Assembly: GCA_023664955.1 (NCBI GenBank)
Contig: JAMPEV010000003.1
Span: forward strand, 1 to 57,978
Length of the DNA: 57,978 nucleotides
Origin: Duncaniella sp.
GTDB taxonomy: Bacteria > Bacteroidota > Bacteroidia > Bacteroidales > Muribaculaceae
Direction of reading: 5' to 3'
Shown here: piece by piece, positions 26,364-35,435 of the stretch
How positions within the stretch are numbered: the first letter of the stretch is position 1
Layout of the letters: every line of letters starts with the position of its first letter
Position numbers and translations under genes: made by a program
The notes under the pieces: model-generated
The model's input: the letters and a program-made list of their open reading frames with translations, nothing else
What the model was told of the DNA's origin: nothing
The model's database searches: none

Positions 26364-26418
26364 AATGATTTAATTAAAAGGGCTCACGCATTTCATGGCA
26401 TAAGCGTGATGAATCGCA

Positions 26419-26450
26419 CAAATTTATGTCAATTTTCTATTAAATGCAAG
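26419..26450 (-). promoter_or_regulatory. Promoter of the fimbrial operon
   Basis: On the minus strand TAAATTTG (26426-26419) is a full match to the -7 TAnnTTTG box, with a TTG (26449-26447) 20 nt upstream as -33. Transcription would start near 26412. The leader begins with a small hairpin (TCACGC 26384-26389 / GCGTGA 26404-26409) and reaches the leader-ORF ATG at 26363. All six fimbrial genes follow with gaps of 3-50 nt and no obvious internal terminator. Confidence 0.65.
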
Positions 26451-26561
26451 AAATAATTAGAAAAACATCGTGATTTTAACTAAAACCCTCGAAAATGAAT
26501 AAGAAAATAGATGATTTGTAAGATTTATAAGATATATAAAAGATTTATAATTATTGTGATT

Positions 26562-26593
26562 TTTGGTAATGAGGCTTAAATGTTATATCTTTG
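26562..26593 (+). promoter_or_regulatory. Promoter of the GH43-DUF4450 operon
   Basis: TTTG at 26562-26565, 20 nt spacer, TATCTTTG at 26586-26593: a near-ideal Bacteroidota promoter, with start near 26600 and a 65-nt leader. Just upstream is a 10-nt direct repeat AGATTTATAA (26521-26530 and 26541-26550), two helical turns apart, a possible activator site. The divergent fimbrial promoter lies about 110 nt away. Confidence 0.7.
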
Positions 26594-26664
26594 CAAGTGA
26601 ATAGATTTCTCCATAATGGGCGAATATAGTAACCATTTCATTTTTTTTAGCAAAGGAATATAGT

Positions 26665-27723
26665 ATGAGAACATTGGTGAGATGCTGGATGCTGCTATTG
26701 GCGGCTATACCCGCAGTTAGCGTTTTTGCGCAAAATTTACAGAAAGGTGATTACGGCTACCTCTATTGCCACATGAGTGGGCGGGGGGAGTGGACGGCTT
26801 ATGCTCTAAGCCGTGACGGATTTAATTACCACGACCTCCTGAACGGCGATTCAATTTTCAGCGCGGCAGAGCATGCCAGGATTGAAGGAGGCACACGCGA
26901 TGCATATATCACACGCAGGCATGACGGCTCAGGCTATCTCATGGTTACTACTGATATGTGTGTGGCAAAGAGCCACAAGTGGCATAACTATGGTATCGAC
27001 CTTCTCCGCAGCGATGATCTCATCAACTGGGAGTCAGTCACATTCGACTTCCGCGACGGTGCCAAGATTTTCTCCGACCCTGAATCACCTGACACCTATA
27101 AGGACTATTCAACCATAGTGAGAGTGTGGGCACCACAGATTTTCTGGGACCCCAATTACGATTGGGGTAATGGCAAAAAAGGTGGTTATATGATTTACTA
27201 CTCACTCTGGAATCCCGAAGATGGTGAAGAGTATGACCGCATGTATTACTCCTACGCCGACGAATCATTCACAACATTGACAAAACCCAAATTGCTCTTC
27301 GACTGGGGATATGCCACCATCGATGCCGATATTAATTATCTTGAAAAGGATGGACTGTACCACATGATGATAAAGAAGGAGGGTGGTACACCGGGAATTT
27401 TCACCTCCACAGCACCCACTCTCCATGGTCCATGGAGCGAGCCTGACGAATCCGACTACGTAAACTTCGAGGGTAACAAGAAATGCGAAGGGGTTTCTGC
27501 ATTCCAGCTCGTGGGTGACCCCAACTGGTGCATCGCCTATATCGAATACTCCTCCAACCCAAAGCATTACCGTATATGCCGCGCCGATGAGTATATGAAA
27601 AACTTCCACGACCCGGTGGATATTAAAGGAGTAGATGCACCCCAGCATGGCTCATTCATGCGTCTTACCAAGGAGGAATATGACCGTCTTGAAAAGTGGG
27701 CTGCAGAGAAGGGCAAGAAATAA
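26665..27723 (+). CDS. Secreted glycoside hydrolase family 43 enzyme
   Basis: 352 aa. Signal peptide 1-22 ending SVFAQ. The propeller starts GYLYCHMSGRGEWTAYALSRDGFNYHDLLNGD. Likely catalytic residues are Asp79 (GGTRDAYITRR), Asp222 (TIDADINYLEKDGLYHMMIKKE) and Glu275 (NKKCEGVSAFQL), in the order expected for GH43. Most relatives with this N-terminus act on arabinose-containing side chains, but the substrate is not determined. It ends 101 nt before the DUF4450 gene and is likely co-transcribed with it. Confidence 0.85.
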   Translation: MRTLVRCWMLLLAAIPAVSVFAQNLQKGDYGYLYCHMSGRGEWTAYALSRDGFNYHDLLNGDSIFSAAEHARIEGGTRDAYITRRHDGSGYLMVTTDMCVAKSHKWHNYGIDLLRSDDLINWESVTFDFRDGAKIFSDPESPDTYKDYSTIVRVWAPQIFWDPNYDWGNGKKGGYMIYYSLWNPEDGEEYDRMYYSYADESFTTLTKPKLLFDWGYATIDADINYLEKDGLYHMMIKKEGGTPGIFTSTAPTLHGPWSEPDESDYVNFEGNKKCEGVSAFQLVGDPNWCIAYIEYSSNPKHYRICRADEYMKNFHDPVDIKGVDAPQHGSFMRLTKEEYDRLEKWAAEKGKK

Positions 27724-27824
27724 GGCCTGCTTTGAAAGAATACCTGTAATTGCAATGGATGGGAGCCTCTCGTTTAGAAATCCACCAGGCAAGGTAAATG
27801 TGTCACTAAAATATAGGAAATACC

Positions 27825-30800
27825 ATGAAAATAAAATTAGCGATACTCGGCATAGCCATTCCGGTGTGTATGGCAGGTCAATCGTATGTTAACAACTTTA
27901 ATTACAATACAATTGACAAAGACGCCAAGCGGGAACTCCAATATGCACCCACCTCGGGAGGGTATATAACATCGGTAAATGGAAAAAATCTCTACACTCG
28001 TGCCCTTTACGGCGGTAACACGGCCTTCAGAATGGAGACAAGCGACATGCCGATTTTCGCGGCGTTCTACGGGAAAGAAAATCGCAATATCCATTTCATT
28101 GCCGATGTGAACGGTCATAAACTGCGTCTCGACTCCGTGGCCGCATGTGTATCGTCGTACCGAGGGGGCGAACGCCTCTATCGGATCTCCGACCCCTCGT
28201 GGAATGGAGGTGAGATTGAGATGACACTTGTTGCTCCACGCGACTATGAGGGCGGCATTTGGAAAATTGTTGCTAAAAATATGCCAAAAGGTAGCACCCT
28301 CACTGCGGCGTGTTGTGCCACCATTAAAATAAAGTTGAATCGTAATGGAGATATGGGCGCCGACCCCGCCAACTGTCTTGCGCCCGACCCAGAGCGACTT
28401 GAACTAAGGGAATGCACCGCACAAATAGGAGGGAGGAATAAGACGGTATACTTCGGATATGCCAATTATGGTATCACCGTAGCTGACCAAAAGAATCTAG
28501 CAAAAGAGTATGCAAAAGCTGACCGTCAGAAAGAGGAATTGAACAATATGCTGGTTATTGACACCCCCGATCCGTATTTCAATGCTCTAGGGCCAGTGAT
28601 TATGAATGCTGCTGATGGCAATTACGATGGAAAAGTGTGGCTCCATGGAGCTGTGGGCTGGAGAATGCCTTTGAGCGGCTGGCGCGGTGCATACAATGGT
28701 GATTTTCTTGGATGGCACGATCGAGCACGCTCGCATTTCGACGCATATTCTAAGTCGCAGGTTACAGATGTAGAGCCTGTTATCCCGCATCCAACACAGG
28801 ATCCGGACAAGAATATGGCCCGCGCATTGAAAAAGTGGGGTACACAGATGTACAGTAATGGTTATATATGCCGCAATCCCGAACGCAACGACCAGATGCA
28901 CCATTATGATATGAATCTTTGCTACATGGATGAACTCCTGTGGCATCTCAAATGGACCGGAGACCTGGATTACGCGCGCAAAATGTGGCCGGTGATCACA
29001 GCCCATCTTGCTTGGGAAAAGCGCAATTATGACCCAAATGATGACGGACTTTATGACGCCTATTGCTGCATCTGGGCGAGTGACGCACTCTATTACAATA
29101 GCGGAGCCGTAACCCATTCATCAGCATATAATTACCGTGCTAATAAGATAGCCGCTGAAATAGCTGGGAAAATCGGAGAGAATCCGGAGCCATACTTGAA
29201 AGAAGCTGAGAAGATTCTGAGCGGACTTAACTCAACGCTATGGATGCAGGACAAGGGCGTATGGGCTGAACATAAGGATTTTATGGGATATGGAAGAGTT
29301 CATGACCACCCCGGCCTATGGACGGTCTATCATGCGATTGACAGCGATGTGGCTGATGAATTCCAGGCTTATAGAGCTACCCGGTATATTGACAATAATA
29401 TTCCTCATATCCCGGTTGTGGCTAAAGGCCTTGACCGTGACGATTATGCCACAATTTCAACAACTGACTGGCTGCCATACGCATGGAGTATTAATAATGT
29501 GGCATTTGCCGAAGTCCTTCACACCACTTTGGCATATTGGCAGGCCGGGCGACCAGACGCGGCAGCACATCTCTTCAAAAGTTCGATGCTCGATGGTATG
29601 TACCTTGGCAATAGTCCCGGCAACATAGGTCAGGTGAGCCACTACGATGCGGCCCGCGGTGAATGTTACAGGGATTTTGCCGATCCGACAGCTATGATGT
29701 CGCGAGCAGTGGTGCAGGGCCTTTTCGGATTTCGCCCCGACGCTCTAAATCATTGCCTCTCCGTGCGTCCCGGTTTCCCGACTGATTGGAACCATGCGTC
29801 AATCAAACATTCTGATTTCACCCTCGATTTCAAGCGCAACGGGATGCATGACAATTATAAGCTCACTCTGGGGCTCGATTCCATCCGCACAGTTGATTTC
29901 ACTCTGCGAGCTTATGCTGACAGGGTTAAGTCGGTAAAAGTTAACGGTAAACCGGTGGAATGGAAGCAGTCAGAAAGCAGTATTGACGCACCTTACATAG
30001 TGATAACAATGCCTGTTGAGGATACTATAGATATAAATGTGGAATGGGCAGGCACACCGATTAAGGATGTGAAAGCTGCAAGTACCGGAAAGGGTCGAGA
30101 TGGTTTTCGCCAGGTGAAATCAGGCGACCTTACATGGTGGGAGGAGAGTGAAAGCTATTGTCATCCGTCACTCGACCCATCGAAACTCGGTATTGACCTC
30201 ATGGTATCCGAAAATGATGAGTATGAACCGGTTGATCTCAGCGGGCACTATAATGCCAACATTAGTGACATCTTCCGTAATCAATATCTTTCACCACGTT
30301 CGCCTTACACCACACTCCAGATTCCGGTACAAGGCATAGGGGAATGGTGCCATCCGGACGACACTGCCCACATTGACGACTCGGGACTACGCAAATTAGC
30401 AGTGAATACCGGCATGTTTACGACATCGCTTGGGATTCCGTTTTCAACGCCTGTAGAGGGACGGAATGTGATATACACTTCATTGTTTGATAATTATCCT
30501 GACAGCGTTGCTATTCCTTTATCAGGGAAGGCCAGAGCATTGCAACTCCTACTGGCAGGTAGCACCAACCATATGCAATGTCACATTGAGAACGGCAGGA
30601 TTAAAGTGATGTATGCCGATGGGACCGAAGGAGTGTTGCCGCTTATAGCACCAAACAATTGGTGCCCGATAGAGCAGGATTACTATGTTGATGGTAAGTC
30701 TTTTAAAATTGACACTCCACGTCCCTATCGTGTGACATTCAAGGAAGGTATAGTGAGCAAAGATTTGGGCAAAGAGCTTAATATTGAAGGTGTTTATGGC

Positions 30801-30935
30801 CGTCGTATCGACGGAGGCGCCGGTGTTATGCTCCGTATGCCACTCGACCCTGCCAAAGAGCTAAGGTCTCTTCAATTGGAAACCCTGTCGAATGACGTAG
30901 TGACCGGAATTGTCGGAGTAACCTACGTGAGATAG
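27825..30935 (+). CDS. DUF4450 family (alpha/alpha)6-type putative glycosidase
   Basis: 1036 aa. Signal peptide ending CMAGQ. The N-terminal beta-rich domain starts with YNTIDKDAKRELQYAPTSGGY, the DUF4450 signature. The middle (about 330-650) has the helical-barrel pattern of six-hairpin glycosidases: NDQMHHYDMNLCYMDELLWH, DPNDDGLYDAYCCIWASDA, GYGRVHDHPGLWTVYHAID. A C-terminal beta region follows. Members occur in Bacteroidota loci for complex plant polysaccharides, often pectins. The exact bond cleaved is not evident. No SusC/D is adjacent. Confidence 0.75.
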   Translation: MKIKLAILGIAIPVCMAGQSYVNNFNYNTIDKDAKRELQYAPTSGGYITSVNGKNLYTRALYGGNTAFRMETSDMPIFAAFYGKENRNIHFIADVNGHKLRLDSVAACVSSYRGGERLYRISDPSWNGGEIEMTLVAPRDYEGGIWKIVAKNMPKGSTLTAACCATIKIKLNRNGDMGADPANCLAPDPERLELRECTAQIGGRNKTVYFGYANYGITVADQKNLAKEYAKADRQKEELNNMLVIDTPDPYFNALGPVIMNAADGNYDGKVWLHGAVGWRMPLSGWRGAYNGDFLGWHDRARSHFDAYSKSQVTDVEPVIPHPTQDPDKNMARALKKWGTQMYSNGYICRNPERNDQMHHYDMNLCYMDELLWHLKWTGDLDYARKMWPVITAHLAWEKRNYDPNDDGLYDAYCCIWASDALYYNSGAVTHSSAYNYRANKIAAEIAGKIGENPEPYLKEAEKILSGLNSTLWMQDKGVWAEHKDFMGYGRVHDHPGLWTVYHAIDSDVADEFQAYRATRYIDNNIPHIPVVAKGLDRDDYATISTTDWLPYAWSINNVAFAEVLHTTLAYWQAGRPDAAAHLFKSSMLDGMYLGNSPGNIGQVSHYDAARGECYRDFADPTAMMSRAVVQGLFGFRPDALNHCLSVRPGFPTDWNHASIKHSDFTLDFKRNGMHDNYKLTLGLDSIRTVDFTLRAYADRVKSVKVNGKPVEWKQSESSIDAPYIVITMPVEDTIDINVEWAGTPIKDVKAASTGKGRDGFRQVKSGDLTWWEESESYCHPSLDPSKLGIDLMVSENDEYEPVDLSGHYNANISDIFRNQYLSPRSPYTTLQIPVQGIGEWCHPDDTAHIDDSGLRKLAVNTGMFTTSLGIPFSTPVEGRNVIYTSLFDNYPDSVAIPLSGKARALQLLLAGSTNHMQCHIENGRIKVMYADGTEGVLPLIAPNNWCPIEQDYYVDGKSFKIDTPRPYRVTFKEGIVSKDLGKELNIEGVYGRRIDGGAGVMLRMPLDPAKELRSLQLETLSNDVVTGIVGVTYVR

Positions 30936-31103
30936 GGAAGTAGTCACTTTGAGTCATTGGCATGATTACATAATATAGATAAATATATGGGACTGCATGA
31001 AAGGTTCATTAAATTGGTAAGTAAAAAGCTTGGATTCATCTAAAATTTGTGTAAAATAATGTTAAATGGCTTGGAATTGACTTAATATTCCAAATAATAT
31101 GCT

Positions 31104-31190
31104 TACATTTGCATGTGTGTTTTTCATAGTATTAGATTAAGATAAAGGTTTAAAAAGGAAAAGAGCTGTCGCGAGACAGCTCTTTTTTTC
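31104..31190 (+). ncRNA. Candidate small RNA or orphan leader
   Basis: A consensus -7 box TACATTTG (31104-31111; a possible -33 TTG is 24 nt upstream, longer than usual) is followed, after about 50 nt without any ORF, by a strong intrinsic terminator at 31162-31189. The predicted transcript is about 70 nt (roughly 31118-31190). The segment TTTTTCATAGTATTAGATTA (31120-31139) resembles, from memory, a recurrent intergenic element of Bacteroidales. It lies between DUF4450 and pyrE, and pyrE has its own promoter downstream. Confidence 0.45.
31162..31189 (+). terminator. Strong rho-independent terminator
   Basis: A perfect 9-bp stem AGAGCTGTC / GACAGCTCT with a GCGA tetraloop, followed by an uninterrupted T run to 31189. 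It ends the candidate small RNA and would also stop read-through from the DUF4450 operon. Confidence 0.9.
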
Positions 31191-31271
31191 GTCACTAAGT
31201 GAAGTGAAGTTACCTTTGTGACTTTAAAATAACTTAAGTGAACTTCAAAAAATAACTTTAGTTGGAAAAAA

Positions 31272-31303
31272 TTTGCATTTAGCCGCTATAAGCACTAATT
31301 TTG
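31272..31303 (+). promoter_or_regulatory. Promoter of pyrE
   Basis: TTTG at 31272-31275, 20-nt spacer, TAATTTTG at 31296-31303. Transcription would start near 31310, leaving a very short leader before the ATG at 31330. It may also serve the downstream plus-strand genes up to cobC. Confidence 0.7.
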
Positions 31304-31329
31304 CGGTCGAAATTTAGCTAGATTAACTT

Positions 31330-31977
31330 ATGAAACATCTTGACCTCATCCTCGCAGAGAAACTCTTAAAGATTAGTGCCATAAAGCTTCAACCCGAAAA
31401 TCCGTTCACATGGGCATCGGGCTGGAATTCACCAATTTACACAGACAATCGCAAAACTCTCTCTTATCCGGATGTCCGTAACTTTATCAAGGTTGAGCTC
31501 AGTCGCATAATTCTTGAAAACTTTGGAGAAGTAGACGCAATAGCAGGCGTGGCCACCGGCGCGATTGCTCAGGGTGCACTCGTGTCAGACAATCTCGGAC
31601 TCCCTTATGTATATGTCCGCTCAACCCCCAAAGACCATGGCTTGGAAAACCTTATTGAAGGCGACCTTCGTCCGGGTCAGAAAGTCGTGGTAATCGAAGA
31701 CCTTGTGTCAACAGGAGGCAGCAGCTTAAAGGCAGTCGAGGCTATACGCAACGCAGGTTGTGAAGTTATAGGAATGGTAGCAATATTCAGCTATGAATTC
31801 CCCGTAGCCACCAAGCGATTCAAAGAAGCCAACGTCAATCTTATCACCCTCTCAAACTACTCAGCCCTCATTTCAGCAGCCCTTGAGACAGGCTTTATCC
31901 GTGACAAGGATGTAGCAACCCTCAAGGAATGGAGAAAGGACCCGGCAGAATGGGTTCCCGCCTCGGCTGAAGAGTAA
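31330..31977 (+). CDS. pyrE: Orotate phosphoribosyltransferase
   Basis: 215 aa, usual length. It has FTWASGWNSPIYTDNRKTLSYP at the N-terminus, a PRPP-binding site KVVVIEDLVSTGGSSLKAVE and the flexible loop STPKDHGLENLIEG. It forms OMP from orotate and PRPP in de novo pyrimidine synthesis. It has its own promoter; a 117-nt gap separates it from the next gene. Confidence 0.97.
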   Translation: MKHLDLILAEKLLKISAIKLQPENPFTWASGWNSPIYTDNRKTLSYPDVRNFIKVELSRIILENFGEVDAIAGVATGAIAQGALVSDNLGLPYVYVRSTPKDHGLENLIEGDLRPGQKVVVIEDLVSTGGSSLKAVEAIRNAGCEVIGMVAIFSYEFPVATKRFKEANVNLITLSNYSALISAALETGFIRDKDVATLKEWRKDPAEWVPASAEE

Positions 31978-32094
31978 CCAAGGTGCAGAATCACCCTCCC
32001 CTGTCAAATCATAACTCATTCATATCCAGAGCCACCAAGTAGAGCATAATGCCTGCTTGATGGCTCTGATTAACATCTTTTTAGCGATACAACC

Positions 32095-32514
32095 ATGTCA
32101 GTATATTCCGGTAAGACTGTAACTTTACCTCGCCCTATCGAGGAAATTTATGCAAAGGTATCCGACCTTGCACAATACAAACCATTAGTAGACCAACTTC
32201 CTGATGAACAGCGAGTAAAGCTACAGGGAGTCGAGTTCAACGGTGACTCAGTGAAAATGGATGCGCCTTCTATCGGACAATTAGTGTTCCGGATCTCCGA
32301 GCGTACAGCTCCTACTCACGTTGGCTTCGAGGCTGAGGGCTCACCTGTGCCCCTTAAATTAAGCCTTGACCTTGCAAGTGTCAGCGAGAATTCCACCTCG
32401 CTCACACCGAAGATTGACATTGAAATTCCGGCAATGCTGCGTCCGTTCATCGGTAATAAACTTCAGCAGGCAGCCGATCATTTCGGTGATATGTTTACAT
32501 CTCTCTTCCAATAA
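32095..32514 (+). CDS. SRPBCC (START-like) superfamily protein
   Basis: 139 aa, no signal peptide. The pattern SGKTVTLPRPIEEIYAKVSDLAQYKPLVDQLP, then repeated beta strands and a C-terminal amphipathic helix (GNKLQQAADHFGDMFTSLF), fits a SRPBCC ligand-binding fold. Such small proteins are common directly after pyrE in Bacteroidales. The ligand and function are not known. Confidence 0.72.
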   Translation: MSVYSGKTVTLPRPIEEIYAKVSDLAQYKPLVDQLPDEQRVKLQGVEFNGDSVKMDAPSIGQLVFRISERTAPTHVGFEAEGSPVPLKLSLDLASVSENSTSLTPKIDIEIPAMLRPFIGNKLQQAADHFGDMFTSLFQ

Positions 32515-32527
32515 TTATCAACCACAG

Positions 32528-33037
32528 TTGCGACGCTTTTCACATATAGCTTTCCTCTTCACAGTGTTAGCAGCGTGGATTTCATGCGGCTGCAGTTCTG
32601 TTGACGATAATCGGATACCATATGCCGAAGTCCATCTCACATTTCACACTGTGGGTGATTGGAACATTTATGGAGTGAAGGGAGCGGCTGCCGACTCTCG
32701 AAGCTACATATTCACCCAAAAGGAACATATACCAGCCGGCTTTCCCTACACCGTGCTCGACCGAACCGGTTTTGGGGGTCTGCTTTTGGTGAACGATGTG
32801 ATAGGTGAGACTCTCGCATATGACCTCGCCTGCCCTTACGAGTGTCGTGCCAATGTGAGAGTAGAGATACCCGCGGGTGAATTATATGCGCAATGTCCGG
32901 TGTGCGGAAGTACTTACGATGTGTTTACCAACTTTGGCAAACCGCGTTCAGGACCGGCCGCCGACAAAGGATATGCGCTTGCCCGGTACTCCGTGATATC
33001 AGGAGGCGCTACCGAATACCGGGTTGTTACTCGTTGA
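32528..33037 (+). CDS. Rieske-like lipoprotein with cysteine-only metal motif
   Basis: 169 aa from a TTG start at 32528, chosen because it gives a compact signal peptide (MRRFSHIAFLFTVLAAWISC) with a lipoprotein-type Cys at 20-22, 13 nt after the SRPBCC stop; no ATG lies in this position. The C-terminal half has CPYEC...CPVCGSTYDVFTNFGKP, laid out like a Rieske domain (CxH...CxxH) but with the His ligands absent and Cys in their place, then SGPAADKGYALARY. It may bind an Fe-S cluster or zinc by Cys, or be a degenerate Rieske fold. Redox role unknown. Confidence 0.7.
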   Translation: MRRFSHIAFLFTVLAAWISCGCSSVDDNRIPYAEVHLTFHTVGDWNIYGVKGAAADSRSYIFTQKEHIPAGFPYTVLDRTGFGGLLLVNDVIGETLAYDLACPYECRANVRVEIPAGELYAQCPVCGSTYDVFTNFGKPRSGPAADKGYALARYSVISGGATEYRVVTR

Positions 33038-33096
33038 AAAAGTCCAAAACCGACATACTTGTATCAGTAACTGTTATTAGATAATCACCAAGCGCA

Positions 33097-33609
33097 ATGG
33101 GGAAAAGAATAATACTAATAACCGGCGGTCAACGATGCGGGAAAAGCGAATATGCTGAAAAGATGGCACTTGAGCTATCTGATTCACCGGTATATCTTGC
33201 AACAGCCTATCCCGGCGACGATGAATTTCGCCACCGCATTAAGCTCCATCAGGAAAGGCGTGGCCATCAGTGGTCTACGATAGAAGAGAAGATCAAGCTC
33301 AGCCGGCATAATATAACAGGAAAGACGGTGCTTATTGACTGCCTGACCCTTTGGAGTTCTAACATATTCTTCACTCACAACGAAGATGTAAGTCAGTCGC
33401 TCGAATTCCTTAAGCGTGAGTTTGACCAATTCACGTCGCAGGATGCCACTTTCATCTTCGTAACAAACGAGATAGGGCTCGGTGGTGTGAGTGAAAATGC
33501 CATGCGTCGTCATTTTACTGACTTGCTGGGCTGGACCAACCAGTATGTGGCAACCCTTGCCGATGAAGTATATTTTGTAGTTTCCGGTATACCGGTAAAA
33601 ATAAAATAA
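33097..33609 (+). CDS. cobU: Adenosylcobinamide kinase / guanylyltransferase
   Basis: 170 aa, normal for CobU. The P-loop is [18 protein letters not shown]; the guanylylated His lies in [28 protein letters not shown] is a family block. It phosphorylates adenosylcobinamide and adds GMP to give AdoCbi-GDP, the first steps of nucleotide-loop assembly. It leads cobT by 2 nt. Confidence 0.95.
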   Translation: MGKRIILITGGQRCGKSEYAEKMALELSDSPVYLATAYPGDDEFRHRIKLHQERRGHQWSTIEEKIKLSRHNITGKTVLIDCLTLWSSNIFFTHNEDVSQSLEFLKREFDQFTSQDATFIFVTNEIGLGGVSENAMRRHFTDLLGWTNQYVATLADEVYFVVSGIPVKIK

Positions 33610-33611
33610 CA

Positions 33612-34649
33612 ATGCGCCAATTCGACATCACAGCTCCCGACCAAAGCATCTTGCCAAGTCTTATATCCAAAATTGACAATCTTACCAAGCCGAAAGGTTC
33701 ACTTGGCAAACTTGAAACTCTTGCAACAAAGATAGGGCTCATACAGCAAACACTCTCGCCGGAATTAAAGAATCCCCATAACATCCTCTTTGCCGCCGAC
33801 CATGGTATCATTGAGGAAGGTGTCACAGTTTCACCTAAAGAAGTTACTTGGCAGCAATTAAGTCATTTTTCACACGGGGGAGCGGGAATCAATTTCCTTT
33901 GCGAGCAACATGGATTCAGGCTCGTACTTGTTGATGCGGGAGTTGACTATGACATTCCCCAGGGAAGGGGTATCATAGATAAAAAAGTGCGAAAATCCAC
34001 CCGCAATTTCCTTCATGAGCCAGCCATGACAAGCGAAGAATTTGACCTGTGCATCCAGCGAGGTGCAAAAGTGGTCGATGATGTATACGCGACGGGATGC
34101 AATGTGGTGAGTTTCGGAGAAATGGGGAGCGGCAACACTTCCCCCTCATCACTTTGGATGCATATTTTGACCGATATTCCTTTGGCCGACTGCATCGGCG
34201 CAGGAGCCGGACTTGATAATGAGGGAATTCGACATAAACTCAATGTGTTGACGCAGTCTCTTGAGAACTATCGCGGTGATGGTACATTAAAGAACCGTCT
34301 CGAATGGTTTGGCGGTCTGGAAATGGCAATGGCTGTCGGAGGAATGCTACGTGCAGCCGAATTGGGAATGTTGATAATAGTTGACGGTTTTATAATGACC
34401 GCATGTATTGCTGCCGCGGCTTCATTCTATCCTGTAGTGCTCGATTACGCAGTGTTTGGTCATCAGGGAGATGAGTCGGGACATAAGCTCATGCTTCAAG
34501 CACTCAAAGCTGACCCTATCCTGCACTTGGGAATGCGTCTTGGCGAAGGTTCGGGAGCCGTGTGCTCATATCCGATTCTTCAATCTGCCGTCAACATGAT
34601 AAACCGAATGGACGAGTTTGCCGATGTGGCAGTGACAAAGTATTTTTAA
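33612..34649 (+). CDS. cobT: Nicotinate-nucleotide-dimethylbenzimidazole phosphoribosyltransferase
   Basis: 345 aa. Conserved [10 protein letters not shown]-type start ([15 protein letters not shown]), [34 protein letters not shown] and the catalytic Glu in [11 protein letters not shown] near the C-terminus. It activates the lower-ligand base as the alpha-ribazole phosphate used by CobS. Tightly packed after cobU. Confidence 0.97.
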   Translation: MRQFDITAPDQSILPSLISKIDNLTKPKGSLGKLETLATKIGLIQQTLSPELKNPHNILFAADHGIIEEGVTVSPKEVTWQQLSHFSHGGAGINFLCEQHGFRLVLVDAGVDYDIPQGRGIIDKKVRKSTRNFLHEPAMTSEEFDLCIQRGAKVVDDVYATGCNVVSFGEMGSGNTSPSSLWMHILTDIPLADCIGAGAGLDNEGIRHKLNVLTQSLENYRGDGTLKNRLEWFGGLEMAMAVGGMLRAAELGMLIIVDGFIMTACIAAAASFYPVVLDYAVFGHQGDESGHKLMLQALKADPILHLGMRLGEGSGAVCSYPILQSAVNMINRMDEFADVAVTKYF

Positions 34650-34687
34650 ATCAGCACAATATTTCTACAACGGAATTCCCTATAACG

Positions 34688-35434
34688 ATGAAAAGGCTTC
34701 ATGCGGCATTGATTTTCTTCACCCGAATACCCTTTTGGAAGCTTGGCGATGTGCCTTCGGAGTGCTATAAACGAGTGGTTGACTGCTGGCCGATAACCGG
34801 TTGGCTTACGGGTGGAGTAATGGCTTTAACATTATGGCTTACCAGCTATTTATTCCCTGTGGAAATAGCGGTAATCCTCGCTTTCCTCTCACGCCTATTA
34901 GTAACCGGCGCACTACATGAAGATGGAATGGCCGACTTCATCGACGGAATGGGTGGCGGCATCAACCGCCAGCGCATACTGGAGATAATGAAGGACTCAC
35001 ACATAGGCACATATGGAGTGATTGGGCTTATAATGTATTACATTTTGGTTATCAAACTGATAATAGCAATTCCTAACATTGAGATAGCCTGTGTCACACT
35101 TTTTGCCGGAGATACATGGAGTAAGAGTTGCGCATCCCAGATTATCAACTTCCTTCCCTACTCACGCAAGGAAGAAGAAGCGAAAAATCGTACCGTATAT
35201 GGTCGCATGACACCTTTTGCGTGGGTAATTAACCTCTTGTTTGGTATTGTCCCTCTCCTTCTTCTCCCAATCAACTTGATGTTAGCTACTATCCTCCCGA
35301 TGATAACAACTGCAATTCTCATCCTTTACATGAAAAAGAAAATCGGTGGTTACACGGGTGATTGCTGCGGTGCAACGTTTTTACTTTCAGAGCTTTCGTT
35401 CTATATTGGAATCGTGGTGTTATACTATAATTAA
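34688..35434 (+). CDS. cobS: Adenosylcobinamide-GDP ribazoletransferase (cobalamin synthase)
   Basis: 248 aa from the ATG at 34688, where the family N-terminus MKRLHAALIFFTRIPFWKLG begins; the longer upstream frame overlaps cobT and is not conserved. It is a polytopic membrane protein with GALHEDGMADFIDGMGGG and GTYGVIGL, the metal/substrate-binding blocks of CobS. It joins AdoCbi-GDP and alpha-ribazole(-phosphate). It ends 1 nt before cobC. Confidence 0.96.
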   Translation: MKRLHAALIFFTRIPFWKLGDVPSECYKRVVDCWPITGWLTGGVMALTLWLTSYLFPVEIAVILAFLSRLLVTGALHEDGMADFIDGMGGGINRQRILEIMKDSHIGTYGVIGLIMYYILVIKLIIAIPNIEIACVTLFAGDTWSKSCASQIINFLPYSRKEEEAKNRTVYGRMTPFAWVINLLFGIVPLLLLPINLMLATILPMITTAILILYMKKKIGGYTGDCCGATFLLSELSFYIGIVVLYYN

Positions 35435-35435
35435 A

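Noticed and set aside
34562-34687. Upstream extension of cobS into cobT
   Set aside because: The extra 42 residues are an out-of-frame reading of cobT; the CobS family starts at the ATG at 34688.
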